In this document: one piece after another, positions 43,898-51,251 of the stretch
How positions within the stretch are numbered: position 1 is the stretch's first letter
Layout: every line of letters begins with the position of its first letter
DNA from: Haloferax sulfurifontis ATCC BAA-897
Lineage (GTDB): Archaea; Halobacteriota; Halobacteria; Halobacteriales; Haloferacaceae
Direction: 5' to 3'
DNA: 64,000 nt
Assembly: GCF_000337835.1 (NCBI RefSeq)
Contig: NZ_AOLM01000004.1
Span: 240,609-304,608 of the forward strand
Program-made: the position numbers and the translations under genes
The notes under the pieces: model-generated
The model's input: the letters and a program-made list of their open reading frames with translations, nothing else
Databases searched by the model: none
Told to the model about the DNA's origin: nothing

Positions 43898-45199
43898 TCA
43901 GGCCGAGTCGGCCGGCACGGAGAGGTCGGCGGCCTTCGCCCGCGCCTTCTCGACGATAGCGGGGCGCGCCTCGAACTCGACGTGGACCTGTTCGCCCTCG
44001 TACTCCTCGGTCTCGACGTGGGCGTGGTCGTAGAGCCACGAGACGAGGCTCATCGTGTCGTCGGCCATCGGCAACAGGAGGCGCTCGCGCTCCCACGGGG
44101 GGAGTTCGTCCTCGACGCGGGCGGCCAGTTCCTCGACGTTCTCGCCGGTCAGCCCCGAGACGGCGACGGGGTTGGGCGCGAGCGCCGACAGCGCCGCGCG
44201 CTTTTCGTCGAGCTCCTCGGCCGCGACCTTGTCCACCTTGTTGAACACGGTCACGATGGGCGCTTCGTTGCGCTCGTAGAGTGTGTCGTGGCTCGTGACG
44301 AGCTTCTCGCGCATCTCTTCGACGGGCTCGGAGGCGTCAACGACGAGCAACACGAGGTCGGCCCGGTAGACCGAATCGAGCGTGGACTTGAACGACTCGA
44401 CGAGCCAGTGGGGGAGGTCCGAGACGAACCCGACGGTGTCGGTGAGAAGCACGTCTCGCTTGCCCGTTTCGGCGCGCCGGGTGGTCGTCCCGAGGGTCGT
44501 AAACAGCTTGTCCTGTGACTCCGCGGTCGGGTCGAGGTCCGGGTGGAGGTCGTCGTTCTGGCCGACTTCGAGGTCGGCGGCGAGCCGTTGCATCAGCGTC
44601 GACTTCCCGGCGTTCGTGTAGCCCGCGAGCGCCACGAGGTCGAAGCCGGACTCGCGGCGCTGTTCGCGCCGGGTCTCCTCTTTGTCCGCGATGGCGTCCA
44701 GTTCGTTCTTGATGCGCGAAATCTGGGCCTTGATGTCCTGCTCGCGGCTCTCGTCGTACTCGCCGAGCCCCATGAAGCCGGGGCGCTCGTCGCGCTTCGC
44801 CAGCGACGCCTTCGCCTCGGCGCGCGGCAGTTCGTAGCGTAGCTCGGCGAGTTCGACCTGCAACTGCGCCTTGCGGGTGTTCGCCCGCTGGCCGAAGATG
44901 TCGAGGATGAGCGTAAAGCGGTCGATGACCTCCGCGTCGTCCGGGAGCTTCTGGGCGATGTTGTACGTCTGGTAGGGGCCCAGTCGGTTGTCGAAGACGA
45001 CGGCGGCGGCGTCCTCGCGCGCGACGAGCGACGCTAACTCGCCGACTTTCCCTTCGCCGAAGTGGAAGGCGGCGTCCTCCTCGCGGGTCTGGGTGAGTTC
45101 GCCGACGACCTCGTAGCCCGCCGCGCGGGCGAGGTCCGATATCTCCGTGAGGTCGGCGTCTCCGCGGTCGACGCGCTTCGCGACGACGACGCGGCTCAT
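43898..45199 (-). CDS. hflX: GTPase HflX
   Basis: A 433-residue ribosome-associated GTPase. The N-terminal domain contains VVFDNRLGPYQTYNIAQKL; the GTPase domain has the P-loop GYTNAGKSTLM near residue 193, then DTVGF and NKVD. HflX binds 50S subunits and may rescue stalled ribosomes under stress. A Shine-Dalgarno-like GAGGTG lies 5 nt before ATG 45199 on the minus strand, so unlike most genes here it should have a leader; a CTTAAG box lies at 45265-45270. Confidence 0.94.
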   Translation of the reverse strand: MSRVVVAKRVDRGDADLTEISDLARAAGYEVVGELTQTREEDAAFHFGEGKVGELASLVAREDAAAVVFDNRLGPYQTYNIAQKLPDDAEVIDRFTLILDIFGQRANTRKAQLQVELAELRYELPRAEAKASLAKRDERPGFMGLGEYDESREQDIKAQISRIKNELDAIADKEETRREQRRESGFDLVALAGYTNAGKSTLMQRLAADLEVGQNDDLHPDLDPTAESQDKLFTTLGTTTRRAETGKRDVLLTDTVGFVSDLPHWLVESFKSTLDSVYRADLVLLVVDASEPVEEMREKLVTSHDTLYERNEAPIVTVFNKVDKVAAEELDEKRAALSALAPNPVAVSGLTGENVEELAARVEDELPPWERERLLLPMADDTMSLVSWLYDHAHVETEEYEGEQVHVEFEARPAIVEKARAKAADLSVPADSA

Positions 45200-45264
45200 C
45201 GCCGCACCTCGAGTGTGGGGTACGTTGCCTGCACTGTGTCAGTCGGTACTAGCCGCCGGAGGCA

Positions 45265-45270
45265 CTTAAG
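45265..45270. promoter_or_regulatory. Palindromic CTTAAG box, possible bidirectional promoter
   Basis: CTTAAG reads the same on both strands. On the minus strand it could serve hflX with a leader of about 40 nt; on the plus strand it lies about 31 nt before an ATG at 45299 that opens an 18-residue ORF. Confidence 0.35.
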
Positions 45271-45298
45271 CCCCGCTCGGCCGGGGTCACGCGTCGAG

Positions 45299-45355
45299 AT
45301 GGCGTCCCGTCACCTCCCGTTCCATGGCCGCGTTTGGACGCCGGGACTCTTGTAG
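45299..45355 (+). CDS. Candidate 18-residue microprotein
   Basis: Reads MASRHLPFHGRVWTPGLL then TAG. Support is only an ATG about 31 nt after the CTTAAG box. There is no homology evidence, so it may be chance. Confidence 0.15.
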   Translation: MASRHLPFHGRVWTPGLL

Positions 45356-45410
45356 GTTGCCCGGCCGCGATCTGACAGTTCGGCGACGACGACAGTCTCC
45401 CCACAAATCA

Positions 45411-45417
45411 CTTATAT
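45411..45417 (+). promoter_or_regulatory. TATA box for the FUN14-like gene
   Basis: CTTATAT centred about 26 nt before the ATG at 45440, ideal for a leaderless transcript. Confidence 0.6.
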
Positions 45418-45439
45418 CGACGGACGGGTTGTTCGCCGT

Positions 45440-45769
45440 ATGGACCCCTTACAACTGAGTATCGACCCACAACAGCTCGGCATCGAGTTCGGGAGCGGGG
45501 CCGTCATCGGCGGCATCATCGGCTTCGCGGCCAAGAAAATCGCGAAGCTCATCGCCGTCATCGTGGGCCTCGAACTCGCCGTGTTCAAGTTCCTCGAATC
45601 GCGGGGCATCATCACCGTCGACTGGGAGCGCCTCACCGGCGGGCTCGTGAGCGCCACCCAAGACGCCGCGAGCGGCGCGCCGCCGGACTGGATTTCGACG
45701 ATTCTCTCGACGCTGTCCGTCTCCGCCGGCTTCTCCGGCGGCTTCCTCGTCGGCTTCAAGAAAGGATAG
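45440..45769 (+). CDS. FUN14 domain membrane protein
   Basis: A 109-residue membrane protein of the FUN14 family. GIEFGSGAVIGGIIGFAAKKIAKL-type Gly-rich helix (GSGAVIGGIIGFAAKK, residues about 18-33) begins the domain; a second helix (LIAVIVGLELAVFKFLESRG) and a third at the end (SAGFSGGFLVGFKKG) follow. Archaeal function is unknown; in eukaryotes FUNDC1 is a mitophagy receptor. Confidence 0.88.
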   Translation: MDPLQLSIDPQQLGIEFGSGAVIGGIIGFAAKKIAKLIAVIVGLELAVFKFLESRGIITVDWERLTGGLVSATQDAASGAPPDWISTILSTLSVSAGFSGGFLVGFKKG

Positions 45770-45808
45770 TTCGCGTTCGCGTCTCGGCCGTGCCGACCCG
45801 CACCCGTC

Positions 45809-46525
45809 TCAGAGCTCGTCTTCGTCCTTGACGATGCGCGTCTCGGCCGTGCCGCTCGTGATGTTGTTCACCTTGTCGTAGAAGTCGTTTTGCATCCCCG
45901 CGGGGAAGGTGATGACGCCGACCCACGAGCCGTCGTTCTGCCACTCCTCGCGTTCGAGGTCGCCGTAGCTCCGAATCTGGGCCTGCCCGCTCCCGGCGTA
46001 CTCGGCGGGGAGTTGGACGGCGACGGTGACCTCGGCGAACTTGATGGGCAACACGGGGCGGAGCGCGTCGAGGGCGTCGTCGACCTGCGACTCGACGGGC
46101 TCCATCGGGTCGATTTTGAAGCCGGCCTCTTCGAGCGCGCGCTCGATTCGCTCCGGCGGGTGCGGCGAGTCGTTCATCTGCGGGTTCACCGCGTTTCGCG
46201 CGATGCGGTTGATGAGCGACTTGCGCTTCTGTTCTTGCATCTCGCGGCGCTGTTCGGCCGTGATCTGAATCTCCCCCTTCTTGACGACCTGGGGGATTAT
46301 CTCCAGCGGGTCGGTCGTTCCGAAGACCTCTTCGAGGTCGTTCTCGGCGGGGCGGTCGCCGCGGGAGGCGTCCTCGAACACGTCTTCGGCGGCGATGACC
46401 TCTTCGAGGTCGCCGTCGAACTCGCCGCGCTTTATCGCGAGCGCCGCGTCGGGGTCGATGAGCACCTCGAACCGCGCGCCGTGGGATTCCAGGCGGGCCG
46501 TGACTGCCTCGTCGAGTGAAATCAT
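45809..46525 (-). CDS. Ribosome assembly factor SBDS (Sdo1-like)
   Basis: A 238-residue archaeal SBDS protein that helps release aIF6 from 50S subunits. The three domains are in order: N-terminal FYSH (about 1-95, with [21 protein letters not shown]), a helical middle ([22 protein letters not shown]) and the C-terminal ferredoxin-like domain ([15 protein letters not shown]). ATG 46525 starts the family-typical [12 protein letters not shown]; longer starts are not needed. Confidence 0.95.
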   Translation of the reverse strand: MISLDEAVTARLESHGARFEVLIDPDAALAIKRGEFDGDLEEVIAAEDVFEDASRGDRPAENDLEEVFGTTDPLEIIPQVVKKGEIQITAEQRREMQEQKRKSLINRIARNAVNPQMNDSPHPPERIERALEEAGFKIDPMEPVESQVDDALDALRPVLPIKFAEVTVAVQLPAEYAGSGQAQIRSYGDLEREEWQNDGSWVGVITFPAGMQNDFYDKVNNITSGTAETRIVKDEDEL

Positions 46526-46650
46526 AGGTTCCGATACTCTCTCCGTGGTAAAAAGCCCTCGCCGACCGACTCCCCCGACAGCGTCTCGCGAAATTCGCCG
46601 CGACCTCGTTCGGAGCAATCGTTATGCTCGCCCGCACCCCACGTCTCGGT

Positions 46651-46965
46651 ATGAGTTCGCAGACGTCGGAGAAGTCCCTCGAAGAACGGCTCGACCTGTT
46701 CATGCGGCGGAACTTCCCCCAAATCGAGATGCACGGCGGCGACGCGGGTATCGAAGCCATCGACAAGGAGACCGGCGAGGTGTGGATTTCCCTCACCGGC
46801 GCGTGTTCCGGATGCGGTATCTCGCCGATGACGATTCAGGCGCTGAAGTCGCGCATGGTCGCCGAGTTCGAGGAGATAGACGCGGTCCACGCCTCGACCG
46901 GAGGCTTCTACGACGACGACGCGGGCGCGGGGTTCGAACCCGACGTGTCCGACGCGCCCTTCTGA
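46651..46965 (+). CDS. NifU C-terminal-domain iron-sulfur scaffold-like protein
   Basis: A 104-residue Nfu-type protein. The two cluster-binding cysteines are in GACSGCGISPMTIQAL (CxxC near residue 51). It should carry or deliver a 4Fe-4S cluster. The sequence EMHGGDAGIEAID before the motif is typical. A GTTATGC element lies about 28 nt upstream of ATG 46651. Confidence 0.92.
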   Translation: MSSQTSEKSLEERLDLFMRRNFPQIEMHGGDAGIEAIDKETGEVWISLTGACSGCGISPMTIQALKSRMVAEFEEIDAVHASTGGFYDDDAGAGFEPDVSDAPF

Positions 46966-47100
46966 GCCGCCTTCTGACTCCGCTTTTCGACCGAACTGCC
47001 CCGACGAGCGACGACGCCCGAACGCACCCGAGCGCGCGCCGCGCCGTCGCTAGCCGTGAGAGAAAAACGAAGAATCGAGCCGAGCGGAGCTGACGCCGGC

Positions 47101-47436
47101 TTACGCGGCGGCTTCGATGATGTCGACGAGGTCTTCTTTGCTCTGGACGCCGATGACCTCCTTCACCTGCTCGCCGCCGGCGTAGAACTGGAGGGTCGGG
47201 ACACTGCGAATCCCCTGCTCGCGGGCCAGCTCTTGGAGTTCGTCGATGTCGACCTTGGCGACGACGGCGTCGGTCTCCTCGGCGATTTCCTTCACCGTGG
47301 GTTCGAGCATCTTACACGGGCCGCACCAGTCGGCGTGGTAGTCCACGAGGACGACCGCGCTGTCGGCGATGAGTTCGTCGAGTTCGTCCGAACTCTCGAT
47401 ATGGACGGGTACATCGGTTGTCTTCGGAGTGCTCAT
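47101..47436 (-). CDS. trxA: Thioredoxin
   Basis: A 111-residue thioredoxin, cytoplasmic thiol-disulfide reductant. The active site WCGPCK lies near residue 38, the cis-Pro in RSVPTLQFYAGGE. The N-terminal 15 residues are an extra acidic start compared with E. coli thioredoxin. ATG 47436 is preferred over 47469, because GTAAGAG lies about 26 nt upstream of 47436. Confidence 0.95.
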   Translation of the reverse strand: MSTPKTTDVPVHIESSDELDELIADSAVVLVDYHADWCGPCKMLEPTVKEIAEETDAVVAKVDIDELQELAREQGIRSVPTLQFYAGGEQVKEVIGVQSKEDLVDIIEAAA

Positions 47437-47547
47437 ATCTCCACGTATCGGCGCGACACTCTTACCCATTGCGCCTGTTTGCGTGGCGACGCACGACCGC
47501 GAAACTCCGCGTTCGCGGCGAAAACGGCCGGATTCGAGGAACGAGGC

Positions 47548-48207
47548 TCAGCAGTCGTAGGTCAGGAGAACACCGTCGTCGACGCGCTCGACGACGCGGA
47601 GCGACAGTCGGGGGAAGTCGGCGACGAAGCCCTCGCCGTCGGCGAGCGTCGGCGCGTCGCGGCCGCCGATGACCATCGAGCCGACGTAGAGCGTGAGTTC
47701 GTCGACGAGGCCGGCCTCGAACAGCGAGAAGATGAGTTCGCCGCCGCCCTCGACCATGAGTCGGTCGACGCCGCGGGCTTCGAGGGCTTCGAGGGCGTCG
47801 GGGAGCGACACCCGCGTTTCGCCCGCGACGACGAGTTCCGCGCCGGCGGCTTCGAGCGCCTCGCGGCGGTCGGCGGGCGCGGCCTCGGAGACGAGCACGT
47901 AGGTCGTCGCCGCGTCGTCCAGAATCCGTGCGTCGGCCGGGGTTCGAGCGCGCGAGTCGGCGACGACGCGGGCGGGGTGCGGCGGGTCGCCCCGGTCCTC
48001 GCGGGCGGCGACGAGGGCGGGGTCGTCGAGCGTGAGATGCGGGTCGTCGGCGAGGACGGTCCCGACGCCGACGGCGACGGCGTCGGCGGCCGCGCGAATC
48101 TCGTCCACGCGGGCGAAGTCGTCGTCACCGCTTATCCGCACCTGCTCGCGGCGGCGCGAGGAGAGCTTGCCGTCGAGGCTCGCGGCGGCGTTGACGTGGA
48201 CGTGCAT
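47548..48207 (-). CDS. 2,5-diamino-6-(ribosylamino)-4(3H)-pyrimidinone 5'-phosphate reductase
   Basis: A 219-residue reductase of the RibD C-terminal/DHFR-like fold, second step of the archaeal riboflavin pathway. The start NAAASLDGKLSS, the dinucleotide-binding VGVGTVLADDPHLT and the later LMVEGGGELIFSLFEAGLVDE are characteristic. It lacks a deaminase domain, as in archaea and fungi. It is divergent from the glycosyltransferase gene. Confidence 0.93.
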   Translation of the reverse strand: MHVHVNAAASLDGKLSSRRREQVRISGDDDFARVDEIRAAADAVAVGVGTVLADDPHLTLDDPALVAAREDRGDPPHPARVVADSRARTPADARILDDAATTYVLVSEAAPADRREALEAAGAELVVAGETRVSLPDALEALEARGVDRLMVEGGGELIFSLFEAGLVDELTLYVGSMVIGGRDAPTLADGEGFVADFPRLSLRVVERVDDGVLLTYDC

Positions 48208-48274
48208 ACTCGCGGGTCGTCGCCGCGGCGAAAACGCCTTTCGGTGAGGTGCCGTCGGAGTATTGCCGGACAGG

Positions 48275-48284
48275 AATTAAATAG
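48275..48284 (+). promoter_or_regulatory. TATA box for the glycosyltransferase
   Basis: AATTAAATAG centred about 30 nt before the ATG at 48310. Confidence 0.55.
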
Positions 48285-48309
48285 GCCTCTGTGGTACATT
48301 GTGTCATCT

Positions 48310-49437
48310 ATGACTGCCAAGGTCCTGATGCTGGGGTGGGGGTTTCCGCCGAACGTCAGCGGCGGGCTCGACACGCACGTAGGCGAGATGTTCGAGCGAC
48401 TCGAAGACCGCGAGGACGTCGACATCGAACTCGTGCTCCCCGCGGAGTACGCGCCGGACCGCGAGGGCATCGTGGGCGTTCCGACGGGCGAAGGCGACAT
48501 CATCACCCGAATCGGACGGCTGGGCTCGACGTTCGCGGAGCGCGCCGCCGACGCCGACATCGTCCACACGCACGACTGGTTCGGCTACGGCCCGGGGTCG
48601 CGCGCGAAGTCGAACAACGAGGACGTGGAGTGGGTGACCACGTTCCACTCGCTTTCGTCCGACCGCAACATCGACCCGCCCCAGCGGGAAGTCGAGACCG
48701 AGCGCCGCATCGCCGAGCGCTGTGACCACCTGCTCGCGGTGAGCGAACTCCTCGCCGACAAGGTCAAACGCGAGTACGGCGGCGACTGCCACGTCATCTA
48801 CAACGGCTTTTCGGAGTGCGAGACGACGGGCCGCGACCTCAAAGAAGAACTCGGCATCGACGGGAAGATGCTGTTTTTCGTCGGCCGGCACACCGACCAG
48901 AAGGGCATCTCGCATCTCGTCTACGCGATGGAGAAGCTCGCCCGCGACGACGTGACGCTCGTCATGGGCGGGTCGGGTCACCTCACCGCCCAACTCAAGC
49001 GCTTCGCCGAACTGCTCGGCGTCGAAGACCGCATCAAGTGGGCCGGCTACGTCCCCGAAGAGGCGCTCGGCGACTACTACGCCTCGGCGGACCTGTTCGT
49101 CTCGCCGTCGCTGTCAGAGCCGTTCGGCATCACCATCGTCGAGGCGCTGTCGACCGGCACGCGCGTCGTCGCCACCGAGAGCGGCGCGGCGGAGGTCCTC
49201 CCCGAGGACTGCGTCATCGAGGTCGAACCCGACTCGCGCTCCATCGCCGACGGCATCGAGTACGGCCTCTCGCTCGACGGCGAACCGGAGTACGAGCCGT
49301 ACACGTGGGACCGCGTCGTCGACGAGACGGTAGCGTACTACCACAGCATCCTCGACGATGACGTCGACCCCTCGGCCGGCGCGGAGAACGAAGCCGACGC
49401 CGGCGACGCGGACGCCGCCGAGTCAGACGCGAACTGA
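48310..49437 (+). CDS. Glycosyltransferase family 4 (GT-B, GT4/GT5-like)
   Basis: A 375-residue GT-B enzyme. The start MLGWGFPPNVSGGLDTHVGEM is the donor/acceptor loop of starch/glycogen synthase-like GT4 enzymes (split here; WGFPPNVSGGLDTHV). The donor-site E-x7-E motif is in SLSEPFGITIVEAL near residue 275. A short acidic tail ends the protein. It stands alone; an acceptor such as glycan, lipid or polysaccharide is unknown. Confidence 0.9.
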   Translation: MTAKVLMLGWGFPPNVSGGLDTHVGEMFERLEDREDVDIELVLPAEYAPDREGIVGVPTGEGDIITRIGRLGSTFAERAADADIVHTHDWFGYGPGSRAKSNNEDVEWVTTFHSLSSDRNIDPPQREVETERRIAERCDHLLAVSELLADKVKREYGGDCHVIYNGFSECETTGRDLKEELGIDGKMLFFVGRHTDQKGISHLVYAMEKLARDDVTLVMGGSGHLTAQLKRFAELLGVEDRIKWAGYVPEEALGDYYASADLFVSPSLSEPFGITIVEALSTGTRVVATESGAAEVLPEDCVIEVEPDSRSIADGIEYGLSLDGEPEYEPYTWDRVVDETVAYYHSILDDDVDPSAGAENEADAGDADAAESDAN

Positions 49438-49489
49438 ACGTCGAACCCGGGGGTCAGCACTCCGGCTCGGAAATCGACGGTATCGGAAC

Positions 49490-49867
49490 TCAGCGGAGGA
49501 GCCGCACGTCGGTCACGGGTTCTGGGTGGCGAATTCGGTAGCCGCCGCGGGTCGGGACCATCCCCTCTCGCGGCATCGTGCCGCGAGCGGACTGGTACGG
49601 CGAGTCGTCGGTCTGGACCGACTGGTACGGCGAGTCGTACGCCGACTGGTAGGGGCTGTCCGCCGACTGGTACGCGCTGTCGGCCGCCGCCTCGGCGTCG
49701 AACCCCTCCGGCGGGAGGTAGATTCGCTCGCCGGACGCGGAGCGGACGACGACCGCGCTGTCCTTGTCGCCTTCCATCACGATAGTCGTCCAGCCGTCCT
49801 CGATGGTCACGGAGAAGGAGACCTCCTCGTCGGCGTCGCCGGCGTCCGGGCCCTCGTCGTTCGACAT
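49490..49867 (-). CDS. Small acidic protein with four DSPYQSA-type repeats
   Basis: A 125-residue protein. Residues about 15-55 form a beta-rich domain (SVTIEDGWTTIVMEG, ERIYLPPEGFD). Then four near-copies of D-S-[PA]-Y-Q-S-[AV] lie at residues 63-69, 70-76, 78-84 and 88-94. The C-terminal part (PTRGGYRIRHPEPV) is basic. I do not know the family. It is convergent with the glycosyltransferase and divergent from the RPA operon. Confidence 0.75.
   Translation of the reverse strand: MSNDEGPDAGDADEEVSFSVTIEDGWTTIVMEGDKDSAVVVRSASGERIYLPPEGFDAEAAADSAYQSADSPYQSAYDSPYQSVQTDDSPYQSARGTMPREGMVPTRGGYRIRHPEPVTDVRLLR
49586..49681 (-). repeat. Tandem coding repeat encoding four D-S-[PA]-Y-Q-S-[AV] units
   Basis: Four repeats inside the small acidic protein, two units back to back and two separated by one or three residues, with recurring DNA of the form actggtacggcgagtcg on the plus strand. 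Confidence 0.7.
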
Positions 49868-49935
49868 ACGAGTCCAACTGGCACGCGAGCACTTAGTGAT
49901 TCGCCCGCGGCCGGTCGCCCGGCCGCCCGGCAACA

Positions 49936-49943
49936 CTTTTTAT
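49936..49943 (+). promoter_or_regulatory. TATA-like box for the rpa1 operon
   Basis: CTTTTTAT centred about 28 nt before the ATG at 49968. Confidence 0.55.
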
Positions 49944-49967
49944 CCGACGGGGGCGAATCCCGACTCG

Positions 49968-51251
49968 ATGGAACTCGACCAGCATGCCGAGGAGCTTGCC
50001 TCCGCCCTCGGTGTCGACAAAGAGGAGGTCAAATCCGACCTGCAGAACCTCCTGCAGTACAGCGTCCCGCTCGACGAGGCGAAACAGAGCGTCCGACGAA
50101 AACACGGCGGCGGAAGCTCCGGCGGGAGCGACGGCGCGCCCTCGACGAAGCGCATCGCCGACATCGACCCCGACGGCGGCAACGTCTCGGTGACGGTCCG
50201 CGTGCTCACCGTGGGCACCCGCTCTATCGTCTATCAGGGCGACGAACAGACCATCCGCGAGGGTGAACTCGCCGACGAGTCCGGCGTCATCTCCTACACC
50301 GCGTGGCAGGACTTCGGCTTCGAACCGGGCGACTCCGTCGTCATCGGCAACGCCGGCGTCCGCGAGTGGGACGGCAAGCCCGAACTGAACATCGGCGCGT
50401 CCTCGACGGTCGGCGTGGAGTCCGAGACGGTCGAGACGCCCTACGACGACCGCATCGGCGGCGAGGCCGACCTCATCGACCTCCAGGCCGGCGACCGCGG
50501 CCGGACCGTCGAGGTCCGCGTCCTCGAAGTCGACTCGCGCACCATCGACGGTCGCAACGGCGAGACGACAATCCTCTCGGGCGTCGTCGCCGACGAGTCC
50601 GGGCGACTCCCCTTCACCGACTGGGCACCCCGCCCCGACGTGGAAGAGGGCGCGAGCCTGCGTCTCTCGGACGTGTACGTCCGCGAGTTCCGCGGCGTGC
50701 CGCAGGTGAACCTCTCGGAGTTCACGACGCTCGACGTGCTCGACGACCCCGTCTCCGTGACCGACTCCGCGCCCCGCCTGAAAATCGGCGAGGCCGTCGA
50801 CGCCGGCGGGATGTTCGACGTGGAAGTGCTCGGGAACGTCCTCGAAGTGCGCGACGGCTCCGGGCTCATCGAGCGCTGTCCGAAGTGTAGCCGCGTCGTC
50901 CAGAACGGCCAGTGCCGACAGCACGGCGAGGTCGACGGCGAGGACGACATGCGCGTGAAGGCGATTCTCGACGACGGCACCGGCACGGTGACCGCCATCC
51001 TCGACCGCGACCTCACCGAGGAGATCTACGGCGGGACGATGGCCGACGCGATGGAGGCCGCCCGCGAGGCGATGGACAAGGAGGTCGTCGCCGACGACAT
51101 CGCCGACACGCTCGTCGGCCGCGAGTACCGCGTCCGCGGGAACCTCTCTGTGGACGAGTACGGCGCGAACCTCGAAGCCGACGAGTTCGAGGAGACCGAC
51201 GACGACCCGGCCGAACGCGCGGCCGCCCTCCTCACGGAGGTGCGCGCATGA
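49968..51251 (+). CDS. rpa1: Replication protein A homologue (single-stranded DNA-binding, RPA1)
   Basis: A 427-residue ssDNA-binding protein for replication and repair. The N-terminus (MELDQHAEELASALGVDKEEV) is helical. OB folds are visible from about residue 70 (VSVTVRVLTVGTRSIVYQGDE), about 175 (TVEVRVLEVDSRTIDG) and about 275. A zinc finger CPKCSRVVQNGQCRQH lies near 304-319. Gene order with rpap1 and rpe matches the rpa1 operon known from H. volcanii. The next ATG overlaps its stop by four bases. Confidence 0.93.
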   Translation: MELDQHAEELASALGVDKEEVKSDLQNLLQYSVPLDEAKQSVRRKHGGGSSGGSDGAPSTKRIADIDPDGGNVSVTVRVLTVGTRSIVYQGDEQTIREGELADESGVISYTAWQDFGFEPGDSVVIGNAGVREWDGKPELNIGASSTVGVESETVETPYDDRIGGEADLIDLQAGDRGRTVEVRVLEVDSRTIDGRNGETTILSGVVADESGRLPFTDWAPRPDVEEGASLRLSDVYVREFRGVPQVNLSEFTTLDVLDDPVSVTDSAPRLKIGEAVDAGGMFDVEVLGNVLEVRDGSGLIERCPKCSRVVQNGQCRQHGEVDGEDDMRVKAILDDGTGTVTAILDRDLTEEIYGGTMADAMEAAREAMDKEVVADDIADTLVGREYRVRGNLSVDEYGANLEADEFEETDDDPAERAAALLTEVRA

